Assembly: GCA_949538735.1 (NCBI GenBank)
Contig: CATGLK010000001.1
Coordinates: 124,001 to 188,000 of the forward strand
DNA from: an uncultured Clostridia bacterium
Lineage (GTDB): Bacteria; Bacillota; Clostridia; TANB77; CAG-508
DNA: 64,000 nt
Reading direction: 5' to 3'
Shown: in pieces, positions 56,162-64,000 of the stretch
Numbering within the stretch: position 1 is the stretch's first letter
Layout: every line of letters starts with the position of its first letter
Translations under genes and position numbers: made by a program
The notes under the pieces: generated by a model
Seen by the model: the letters and a program-made list of their open reading frames with translations, nothing else
Databases searched by the model: none
Told to the model about the DNA's origin: nothing

Positions 56162-57364
56162 TTATGCTAATATATCAGCAACAACTCCTGAACCAACTGT
56201 TCTACCACCTTCACGAATAGCGAATCTTAATCCTTTTTCGATAGCGATAGGTGTGATTAATTCGATTGTCATTGATACGTTATCACCTGGCATAACCATT
56301 TCTGTTCCAGCAGGTAATTCGATAACACCTGTAACGTCTGTTGTTCTGAAATAGAATTGTGGTCTATATCCATTGAAGAATGGTGTATGTCTTCCACCTT
56401 CTTCTTTTGTTAGAACGTATACTTCTGATGTGAATTTTGTGTGTGGATTGATTGATCCTGGTTTACTTAAAACTTGACCTCTTTCGATGTCTTTTCTATC
56501 AATACCTCTTAATAGAACACCGATGTTATCTCCAGCTTCTGCTTGGTCTAATAGTTTTCTAAACATTTCTACACCTGTTACAACTGTTTTTCTTCTTTCA
56601 GCTGATAATCCAACGATTTCGATTTCGTCTTGTAGTTTTACTTGACCTCTTTCTACTCTACCTGTAGCAACTGTTCCACGTCCTGTAATTGTGAATACGT
56701 CTTCTACTGGCATTAAGAATGGTTGGTCGATTGGTCTTTCTGGTGTTGGGATGTAGCTGTCGATTGCATCCATTAATTCTTTCATTGGTTTGTATACTTC
56801 GTCTTCTGGATTTGTTGAAGAACTTTCTAATACTTGTAATGAAGATCCTTTTACGATTGGAATATCATCTCCTGGGAAACCATATTCTGATAATAGGTCT
56901 CTAACTTCCATTTCAACTAATTCTAATAATTCTGGATCGTCAACCATATCACATTTGTTTAGGTATACAACGATGTATTTAACACCAACTTGTCTTGCAA
57001 GTAGGATGTGCTCTCTTGTTTGAGGCATTGGTCCATCAGCTGCTGAAACTACTAATACAGCTCCGTCCATTTGTGCAGCACCTGTGATCATGTTTTTAAC
57101 ATAGTCAGCGTGTCCTGGACAGTCAACGTGTGCATAGTGTCTGTTGTCTGTTTCATATTCTACGTGAGCTGTGTTGATTGTGATTCCTCTTGCTTTTTCT
57201 TCTGGAGCTCCGTCGATTTGATCATAAGCTTCGTATTGAGCTTTTCCTAATAATGATAAATATTTTGTAATAGCTGCTGTTGTTGTTGTTTTACCGTGGT
57301 CAACGTGACCGATTGTTCCGATGTTAACGTGTGGTTTTGTTCTTTCAAATTTAGCTTTTGCCAT
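56162..57364 (-). CDS. tuf: Elongation factor Tu
   Basis: 400 residues. [35 protein letters not shown] and three-domain structure; C-terminal GRTVGSGVV. Delivers aminoacyl-tRNA to the ribosome. GGAGGAA before the ATG. It is last in rpsL-rpsG-fusA-tuf. Codons are regular: GGA often follows a C-ending codon (ATC GGA, GAC GGA) and is read normally. Confidence 0.98.
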   Translation of the reverse strand: MAKAKFERTKPHVNIGTIGHVDHGKTTTTAAITKYLSLLGKAQYEAYDQIDGAPEEKARGITINTAHVEYETDNRHYAHVDCPGHADYVKNMITGAAQMDGAVLVVSAADGPMPQTREHILLARQVGVKYIVVYLNKCDMVDDPELLELVEMEVRDLLSEYGFPGDDIPIVKGSSLQVLESSSTNPEDEVYKPMKELMDAIDSYIPTPERPIDQPFLMPVEDVFTITGRGTVATGRVERGQVKLQDEIEIVGLSAERRKTVVTGVEMFRKLLDQAEAGDNIGVLLRGIDRKDIERGQVLSKPGSINPHTKFTSEVYVLTKEEGGRHTPFFNGYRPQFYFRTTDVTGVIELPAGTEMVMPGDNVSMTIELITPIAIEKGLRFAIREGGRTVGSGVVADILA

Positions 57365-57478
57365 TTTAAAATTCCTCCTTAATTTTTTGGGATTTCTCCC
57401 TTTTTTATTTTTTAAATTTAATGACTTTTTATTGCTACCCGCATTTTATAACATTTTTGTTAAAATTGCAAGTATTTT

Positions 57479-59557
57479 TTAATCTTTCTTTCTTGAAGAC
57501 ACAATCGCCTCAAAAACTGATTTTGGAACTTCTTCATAATGAGAAGGTTCCATAGAGTAAGTACCTCTACCTTGAGTTCTAGAACGTAATTCAGTTGCAT
57601 AACCGAACATTTCTGAAAGTGGGATAAATGAGTGAATTTCTTGCATTCCATCTGCACCATCCATACCTTCCATTCTTCCACGTCTAGAGTTAACGTCTCC
57701 AATAACATCTCCCATATATTCTTCTGGCACTGTTATATCAACTTTCATAATTGGTTCTAAGATAACTGATTTAGCTTGTCTCATACCTTCTTTGAAAGCC
57801 ATAGAAGCAGCGATTTTGAACGCCATTTCTGAAGAGTCAACTTCGTGGTATGAACCGTCAACTAAAGTTGCTTTAAAGTCTGTAACTGGGTAACCAGCTA
57901 AGATACCGCTTTCAGCTGCTTCTCTCATACCTTGTTCAATTGGTTTAATATATTCTTTAGGAACTGCTCCACCAACAATTTTGCTTTCGAATTCAATTCC
58001 TTTTCCTGGTTCAAGTGGTTCCATTTCAAACCATACATCACCGTATTGTCCTTTACCACCTGATTGACGAATAAATTTACCTTGAACTTTTACTTTATTT
58101 CTAATTGTTTCTTTGTAAGCAACTTGTGGTTTACCTACATTACATTCAACTTTGAATTCTCTTTTTAAACGATCAACGATGATATCTAAGTGTAATTCAC
58201 CCATACCAGCGATAATTGTTTGTCCTGTTTCTTGGTTTGTATATGCTTTGAATGTTGGATCTTCTTCAGCTAGTTTTGCTAATGCAATTCCCATTTTTTC
58301 TTGAGCTGCTTTATCTTTTGGCTCGATAGCTATATCGATAACTGGCTCTGGGAATTCCATTGATTCTAGAATGATTGGATGGTCTGGATCACATAGTGTG
58401 TTTCCTGTTGTAACATCTTTCATTCCTACTGCTGCAGCAATATCTCCTGCATATACTTTGTCAATGTCTTCTCTGTGATTAGAGTGCATTTGAAGAATTC
58501 TTCCGATTCTTTCTTTTTTGTCTTTGCTAGAGTTTAATACTGTTGAACCTGATTCTAGTGTTCCTGAGTATACTCTAAAGAAACATAATTTTCCAACAAA
58601 TGGGTCTGTTGCAATTTTAAATGCTAATGCTGCAAATGGTTCTGAATCTGAAGTTTTAGCTTCTGTTTCTTCTCCGTCTAATGTTTCACCTTTGATATGG
58701 TCAATATCTAATGGTGATGGCATATATGCGATTATTGCATCTAATAATTCTTGAACACCTTTGTTTTTATATGAAGAACCACATGTAACTGGAACTATTT
58801 TATTTGCTATTGTTCCTGTTCTTAAACCTTTTTTGATTTCTTCTTCTGTTAGTTCTTCACCTTCTAAGTATTTCATCATTAATTCTTCATCTTGGTCAGC
58901 AACTGCTTCAATCATTTCTGCTCTGAATTTTTCAGCATCTGCTTTCATATCTTCTGGAATGTCTGTTTCTTCAATTTCTTTTCCAAGGTCATCTTTGTGG
59001 ATGAACGCTCTCATTTTAATTAAATCAACTATTCCTTTGAATTGGTCTTCTGCACCAATTGGTAATTGGATTGGAACTGCGTTTGCTTTTAATCTATTTT
59101 TCAATTGATCAACACAAAGCATAAAGTTTGCTCCTGTTATATCCATTTTGTTTACATATACCATTCTTGGTACATTGTATTTGTCAGCTTGTCTCCAAAC
59201 TGTTTCTGTTTGTGGTTGAACTCCACCTTTTGCTGCTAGAACTGTTACAGCTCCGTCAAGTACTTTTAGAGATCTTTGAACTTCTACTGTAAAGTCAACG
59301 TGACCTGGTGTATCAATAATGTTAATTCTATTGTTATCCCAGAAACATGTTGTACAAGCAGATGTAATTGTTATACCTCTTTCTTGTTCTTGCTCCATCC
59401 AGTCCATAGTAGCTCCACCGTCGTGAACTTCTCCTATTTTGTGTGTTTTACCTGTATAGAATAAGATTCTTTCTGTGGTTGTTGTTTTTCCGGCATCAAT
59501 GTGTGCCATTATTCCTATATTTCTTGTTCTTTCTAGTGGGTATGCTCTTCCTGCCAT
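57479..59557 (-). CDS. fusA: Elongation factor G
   Basis: 692 residues. [35 protein letters not shown] and five-domain layout with the C-terminal [10 protein letters not shown]. Translocase of the ribosome. Lies 25 bases after rpsG. Confidence 0.98.
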   Translation of the reverse strand: MAGRAYPLERTRNIGIMAHIDAGKTTTTERILFYTGKTHKIGEVHDGGATMDWMEQEQERGITITSACTTCFWDNNRINIIDTPGHVDFTVEVQRSLKVLDGAVTVLAAKGGVQPQTETVWRQADKYNVPRMVYVNKMDITGANFMLCVDQLKNRLKANAVPIQLPIGAEDQFKGIVDLIKMRAFIHKDDLGKEIEETDIPEDMKADAEKFRAEMIEAVADQDEELMMKYLEGEELTEEEIKKGLRTGTIANKIVPVTCGSSYKNKGVQELLDAIIAYMPSPLDIDHIKGETLDGEETEAKTSDSEPFAALAFKIATDPFVGKLCFFRVYSGTLESGSTVLNSSKDKKERIGRILQMHSNHREDIDKVYAGDIAAAVGMKDVTTGNTLCDPDHPIILESMEFPEPVIDIAIEPKDKAAQEKMGIALAKLAEEDPTFKAYTNQETGQTIIAGMGELHLDIIVDRLKREFKVECNVGKPQVAYKETIRNKVKVQGKFIRQSGGKGQYGDVWFEMEPLEPGKGIEFESKIVGGAVPKEYIKPIEQGMREAAESGILAGYPVTDFKATLVDGSYHEVDSSEMAFKIAASMAFKEGMRQAKSVILEPIMKVDITVPEEYMGDVIGDVNSRRGRMEGMDGADGMQEIHSFIPLSEMFGYATELRSRTQGRGTYSMEPSHYEEVPKSVFEAIVSSRKKD

Positions 59558-59582
59558 TTCTTATTCTTCCCCCTTTCAAATT

Positions 59583-60167
<585 letters not shown>

Positions 60168-60272
60168 CTATTTTAAATTTAAGTACCTTAAATTTTCGAT
60201 AAAATAACAAGCACTCGCTTTTAAATTTGCTAAACTCCATAATTTTTTTTAAAATTGAGTAAATTAGGTATA

Positions 60273-60352
60273 TTGTGCATTTTTGGAATTCATTTAAAGT
60301 TGAAGGCGTACATTGGTACGTCGAAACTTGAAAGGAATGCCGAAAATGTGCA
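60273..60352. other. Imperfect 80-base hairpin between rpsL and rpsG
   Basis: Arms 60273-60310 and 60315-60352 pair with mismatches (GCATTTT/AAAATGTGC, AAAGTT/AAACTT, GGCGTAC/GTACGTC). No T-run; position suggests an mRNA structure or a small mobile palindrome inside the str operon. The rest of the 320-base gap is AT-rich with nothing else seen. Confidence 0.55.
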
Positions 60353-60376
60353 AGATGCCTGATTTAATCGATTTTT

Positions 60377-60790
60377 TTATTTCTTAGGGCGCTTAGCTCC
60401 ATACTTAGAACGCGCTTGCATTCTATCTTTAACACCTGCTGTATCTAATGTTCCTCTGATGATATGGTATCTAACACCTGGAAGGTCTTTTACCCTACCA
60501 CCTCTAATTAACACAACACTGTGTTCTTGTAAGTTATGTCCTATACCTGGGATATAAGATGTAACTTCATAACCATTAGAAAGTCTAACTCTGGCAACTT
60601 TTCTCAAAGCTGAGTTTGGCTTTTTAGGTGTAACTGTTTTAACAACTGTACAAACACCTCTTTTTTGTGGAGCTCTGTTATTTGTTAATTTTTTGTTTTT
60701 TGAGTTCCATCCATGTTGAAGAGCTGGCGCTGTTGATTTTGTTACTCCTGTTTGTCTTCCTTTTCTTACTAATTGATTAATTGTTGGCAC
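60377..60790 (-). CDS. rpsL: Ribosomal protein S12
   Basis: 137 residues. [11 protein letters not shown] at the start, [18 protein letters not shown] and [31 protein letters not shown] intact (streptomycin-region lysines present). Decoding-centre protein, first gene of the operon. Confidence 0.98.
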   Translation of the reverse strand: MPTINQLVRKGRQTGVTKSTAPALQHGWNSKNKKLTNNRAPQKRGVCTVVKTVTPKKPNSALRKVARVRLSNGYEVTSYIPGIGHNLQEHSVVLIRGGRVKDLPGVRYHIIRGTLDTAGVKDRMQARSKYGAKRPKK

Positions 60791-60877
60791 TTAAATTTCA
60801 CCTCCTATTTTTTTGTTTTTTATATAAATAATTTGTTACGGATTTGCCTATTACGGGCAATTTACAATAACGTTAAT

Positions 60878-60906
60878 ATTTTATCACGTTCTACTTTTAA
60901 AGTCAA
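60878..60906 (-). promoter_or_regulatory. Promoter of rpsL operon
   Basis: Minus strand TTGACT (60906-60901), 17 bases, TAAAAT (60883-60878). Confidence 0.75.
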
Positions 60907-60938
60907 GAAAAACTTGGAATTTTCTCCAAGTTTTTCTT
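60905..60938 (-). terminator. Terminator of the coiled-coil protein gene
   Basis: AAGAAAAACTTGGA and TCCAAGTTTTTCTT, 14-bp stem with 6-base loop, just upstream of the rpsL promoter. Confidence 0.85.
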
Positions 60939-60947
60939 AATTCTATT

Positions 60948-62570
60948 TTATCTTTCTTCTTCACTATCTTTTTCTTTGTCATTATTAGTTTTATTTGCTT
61001 TGTTCATTTTGAATTTTTCCATTTTTTCTTCAAGTGCTTTAGTATCAAATTGTTCTAATAATTTATCTATGCCTTCCGAATTATCTACACGTAGACTTTC
61101 TTTAAATTTATCTCTAGCACTAGCAACTTTAGAATTTGGTTTGTCTTTTGGCTCTGTTGATTTATTGATATTACTTCTTGCTATTGATTCAGCATCTTTT
61201 GTCGCCTTTTTGTCTGCTGTTTCACCTACTGCTTTTGCGTCTTCTCTAACAACTGGGTTAAATGTATTTTCTGTTTTTGTTGTTTTATTTTCCACTGTTT
61301 CTGTTACTTCATATTCTTCTACTTTATCTAAAACATGGTCTTGTAATTCATTAGACATTACCCAACCCAAATCGCTATTTTGGTCTACATCTAAATCAAG
61401 ATTTTCATTTCCATTTGGATTTAACGAAATATGTATTGGTGCTGCATTTCCTGGCATAGTATATGTAATAATAACATCTAAATTATCTCCATTTTCTGTT
61501 CTATTTCCTGTAACTCCTACTGGTTGAACCATATCAGATGTATGATAATATGTTAAATCACCGTCTACTGTTATTGCATCACCTACTTGTAGTTCTTCAA
61601 CATTAACTGGTACTGTTCTTGTTTCTTTATGTGTTACAGCTTTTTCTTCTGTCTTATCTGCCTCTGTTTTATTTTCTATTACAGCTGGCCCAACTGCAGA
61701 TGTTGCAACTCCTAATGCTAACGCAACTTTTGTAAAGTTCTTTTTCACTTTATTCCAAACATTCTTACAGCTTTCTCTAAATTTATCCCATCTTGACACT
61801 TTTTTTAGAGCCTTATCATTAGATTCTGGCATTTCTTCTTTATTATTAAGTTCTGCCATTTTGTTTGGATTTATTGTTCCTGCTTTACCTATATTTTCTT
61901 CAAGTTTTTTATCTTCATTAATTGCTTTTGACTCTACTTCAGGCTTTTCTTCTTTTTCAGGTTCTTTTTGTTCTACTTCAGCCTTTTCTTCTTTTTCAGG
62001 TTCTTTTTGTTCTACTTCGCTTTTTGTTTCTTCTGTTTTTTCTTCTTTCTTAATTTGAGCATTTTTAACATTAATTTTTACATCTTTATATTTTCCTAGT
62101 TGTTCATATAATTCGTCTATTTGTTTCTCTGTCTTTTCTATTTCTTCTTGTTTTTCTTCAGCTAATTCTGGCCAGTCATGGTTGTATGTTTCAAGTTGTA
62201 GTTTTTCCTGTTTCAAATTCGCTATTTCATCTTCAAACATTTCAATCTCTGCTAAAATTTCAGTAATCTCTGCTGCTGGACCTTCTACTTTTTCCAATTC
62301 AGCTTTTGTCTTTTCGTCTTCTTTCTCTTTTTCTTTCTTTAAATTTTCTAATTCTTTCTCTGTTTTTTCTATTTCTTCTTGCTTTTCTTCAGCTAATTCT
62401 GGTTGATTATAGCTATACACTTCAAGAGTTTTCTTTTCACTTTCTAGTTTTCCTAGTTCATTTTCAAACATCTCAATTTCTGCATTTTTACTACCTATAG
62501 AGTCTCTCATTTGCTCTACATTATTTAGAAATTGTTCCATTTTATTTTTTAACTCTTTTCTTTCTTCCAT
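60948..62570 (-). CDS. Coiled-coil membrane protein of unknown function
   Basis: 540 residues from ATG 62570 behind AGGGAGGT. Residues 1-190 are a coiled coil containing a duplicated block of about 50 residues (both have PELAEEKQEEIEKTEK). A tandem VEQKEPEKEEK repeat follows (39-base DNA repeats near 61930-62020), then one hydrophobic segment (about 280-300, VALALGVATSAVGPAVI) and a beta/helical tail. No known family; structure suggests a cell-envelope or cytoskeletal tether. Confidence 0.6.
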   Translation of the reverse strand: MEERKELKNKMEQFLNNVEQMRDSIGSKNAEIEMFENELGKLESEKKTLEVYSYNQPELAEEKQEEIEKTEKELENLKKEKEKEDEKTKAELEKVEGPAAEITEILAEIEMFEDEIANLKQEKLQLETYNHDWPELAEEKQEEIEKTEKQIDELYEQLGKYKDVKINVKNAQIKKEEKTEETKSEVEQKEPEKEEKAEVEQKEPEKEEKPEVESKAINEDKKLEENIGKAGTINPNKMAELNNKEEMPESNDKALKKVSRWDKFRESCKNVWNKVKKNFTKVALALGVATSAVGPAVIENKTEADKTEEKAVTHKETRTVPVNVEELQVGDAITVDGDLTYYHTSDMVQPVGVTGNRTENGDNLDVIITYTMPGNAAPIHISLNPNGNENLDLDVDQNSDLGWVMSNELQDHVLDKVEEYEVTETVENKTTKTENTFNPVVREDAKAVGETADKKATKDAESIARSNINKSTEPKDKPNSKVASARDKFKESLRVDNSEGIDKLLEQFDTKALEEKMEKFKMNKANKTNNDKEKDSEEER

Positions 62571-62739
62571 ATATACCTCCCTTGCGTTATGTAACGCAAC
62601 ACTATCTTTTTTCATTATACCATTTTTTGCTAACTTCTACAATGCTTTTATGTAAATTTGTCGCATTTTTAATATAATTGTAATATTTTCGTAAAATTTG
62701 TAAAATAAAAAGTCAACACTATGTTGACCTTTTATTTTA

Positions 62740-64000
62740 CTATTCAAACTCTATTAAGCTTCTATCCGCAAGCATTTGATATCTTTGTTTCTTATCTTTT
62801 ATCTTCTTTCCTTCCAAAGGTGGCAAAATTCCAAAATTCGCATTCATAGGCTGAAACTTTTCATTTGGTGTAGAAATATATCTCGCCAAAGCCCCAATAA
62901 CAGTATTTTCTGAAAAGCAAAACTTTTTGGGACAGGTCAAAAAAGTTTCATTCGTAGACGTTTTGGGACAGGCCAAAAAAGTTTTAAATTGTTCTACTGC
63001 GTTTAAAGCTGCAACCATTCCAGAAGATATAGACTCAACATATCCTTCAACTCCTGTAATTTGGCCAGCAAAATAAATATTATTATTTGCCTTCAAATTA
63101 TATGTTTCATCTAACAATTTAGTTGAATTAATATATGTATTTCTATGCATAACACCATATTTAACAAATTCTGCATTCTGCAATCCTGGTATCATACTAA
63201 ACACTCTTTTTTGCTCGCCAAACTTCAAATTTGTCTGAAACCCTACTAAATTGTATATACTCGCTTGCTTATCGTCTTGCCTTAATTGGACTAACGCATA
63301 TGGTCTTCTTCCTGTCCTAGGGTCATCAAACCCAACCGGTTTCAATGGACCAAATCTTAATGTATCAATTCCACGATTAGCCATTATCTCAATAGGCATA
63401 CAACCTTCAAAAATTTCCTTTTTCTCAAAATCGTGAAGTGTTACAATTTCAGCTTCTACTAGCTCTTTACAAAAAGATTCATACTCTTCTTGATTCATTG
63501 GCAAATTAATATAACTTTGCTCTTCGCTATTTGTGTTTGCTAGTCTCTCTTTCCATTCTTCCATACTCTCGTCTTTTTTCTTTTCTTGACTATATCTATC
63601 GCCATAAAAAGCTATATCAAAATCAATGCTATCCTTATTCACAATAGGTGCAGCTGCATCATAAAAATACAACTTATCCTCACCTGTAAGCTTTCCTATT
63701 TGCTCAGCCAATCTCTCAGATGTAAGTGGACCTGTTGCAATTATAACAATTCCGTTTTTCGCCATTTCTTCAATATCAGTCACTTCTTCATTTATAATTT
63801 CTATCAACGAATTGCTAGTTAATATCTGTGTAACTCGCCTTGAAAACTCATCTCTATCAACAGCCAGAGCCTGTCCAGCAGGCACACTCGTATTGTCAGC
63901 AATTTTTATTAACAAAGAATCCAACTTTCTAAGTTCTTCTTTTAATAAGCCACACGCATTTGTCAACAAATTAGACTTAAACGAATTGCTACAAACAATT
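62740..64000 (-). CDS. trmFO: tRNA U54 methyltransferase TrmFO (partial, with repeat insertion)
   Basis: The frame is open to the window edge; residues IVCSNSFKSNLLTNACGLLKEE before the listed TTG at 63969 match the family, so the true start lies outside. VPAGQALAVDRDEFS, IIATGPLTSERLAEQI, FYDAAAPIV, GCMPIEIMANRGIDTLRFGP and FAGQITGVEGYVES are TrmFO signatures. Near the C-terminus the conserved NTVIGALARYIS is preceded by an extra in-frame segment TFLACPKTSTNETFLTCPKK encoded by a GGGACAGG repeat (62921-62985). Confidence 0.92.
   Translation of the reverse strand, partial: IVCSNSFKSNLLTNACGLLKEELRKLDSLLIKIADNTSVPAGQALAVDRDEFSRRVTQILTSNSLIEIINEEVTDIEEMAKNGIVIIATGPLTSERLAEQIGKLTGEDKLYFYDAAAPIVNKDSIDFDIAFYGDRYSQEKKKDESMEEWKERLANTNSEEQSYINLPMNQEEYESFCKELVEAEIVTLHDFEKKEIFEGCMPIEIMANRGIDTLRFGPLKPVGFDDPRTGRRPYALVQLRQDDKQASIYNLVGFQTNLKFGEQKRVFSMIPGLQNAEFVKYGVMHRNTYINSTKLLDETYNLKANNNIYFAGQITGVEGYVESISSGMVAALNAVEQFKTFLACPKTSTNETFLTCPKKFCFSENTVIGALARYISTPNEKFQPMNANFGILPPLEGKKIKDKKQRYQMLADRSLIEFE
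62921..62985. repeat. GGGACAGG repeat inserted in frame in trmFO
   Basis: TTTTTGGGACAGGTCAAAA and TTTTGGGACAGGCCAAAA units, same family as 33924-34020 and 41224-41290, here translated without stop. Confidence 0.85.

Noticed and set aside
63967..63969. TTG start for trmFO at 63969
   Set aside because: Conserved TrmFO residues continue upstream to the window edge, so the gene is truncated by the window.

Overview
The window is AT-rich and comes from a spore-forming member of the Bacillota, most likely class Clostridia. The basis is low G+C, strong Shine-Dalgarno sites, spo0A, spoIVFA/spoIVFB, a SpoIIP amidase domain, SpoVD-type transpeptidases, a dcw cluster starting with mraZ, minD-minE-rodA, and an rpsL-rpsG-fusA-tuf operon. 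I cannot name genus or species. I saw no rRNA, tRNA, CRISPR array or intact insertion sequence.

Layout. 1-4445: secreted-protein block with two SipW-type signal peptidases and several TasA/camelysin-like substrates. 4597-8890: dcw cluster on the minus strand (mraZ, rsmH, ftsL-like, spoVD). 9150-12050: XRE regulator, M15-like peptidase, sortase, rsmA. 12178-19183: second PASTA transpeptidase, a large palindromic element, an OmpR-type regulator, aspS, an HD-GYP protein, MazF. 19289-23674: GerS/LolA-like protein, dusB, rodA, minE, minD. 23749-33194: a polytopic-membrane/SpoIIP fusion, prepilin-like surface proteins, XRE regulator, Rpn-type nuclease. 33235-37823: spoIVFB, spoIVFA, small unknown genes, a candidate type I toxin-antitoxin locus and spo0A. 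37940-41214: YigZ-like, flavoprotein, PLP enzyme. 41388-49917: two giant thioester adhesins, then a D-Ala-D-Ala carboxypeptidase. 51651-54267: second Rpn-type gene and a prepilin-like protein whose 3' end has an A-depleted, GC-rich patch. 54508-64000: acpP, plsX, tuf, fusA, rpsG, rpsL, a coiled-coil protein and partial trmFO.

Main observation. Five genes are broken into two or three reading frames. In every one the break is one extra C placed directly before a GGA glycine codon, so the zero-frame codon is CGG followed by A. Reading CGGA as one glycine (a +1 shift) restores family-typical proteins at all six breaks, including the M15 active-site motif, a peptidoglycan-binding domain and the HxH motif of the M23 domain next to spoIVFB. 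A seventh in-frame CGG, also CGGA, lies three codons before a stop and would give Gly-stop if shifted. By eye I found no other in-frame CGG codon in any gene of the window, although GGA and out-of-frame CGGA are common. The P-site codons and flanks at the sites share nothing. The pattern fits CGG being unassigned or unread, with CGGA serving as a +1 shift or quadruplet glycine signal in surface and sporulation genes. A systematic sequence artefact must still be excluded.

Other points of interest: interspersed GGGAC/GTCCC repeat families, one inserted in frame inside trmFO; a possible diversity-generating retroelement target; an O-antigen-ligase-like/SpoIIP fusion; a MraZ operator with 10-11 bp periodicity; and a hairpin that covers the ribosome binding site of the M15-like gene.
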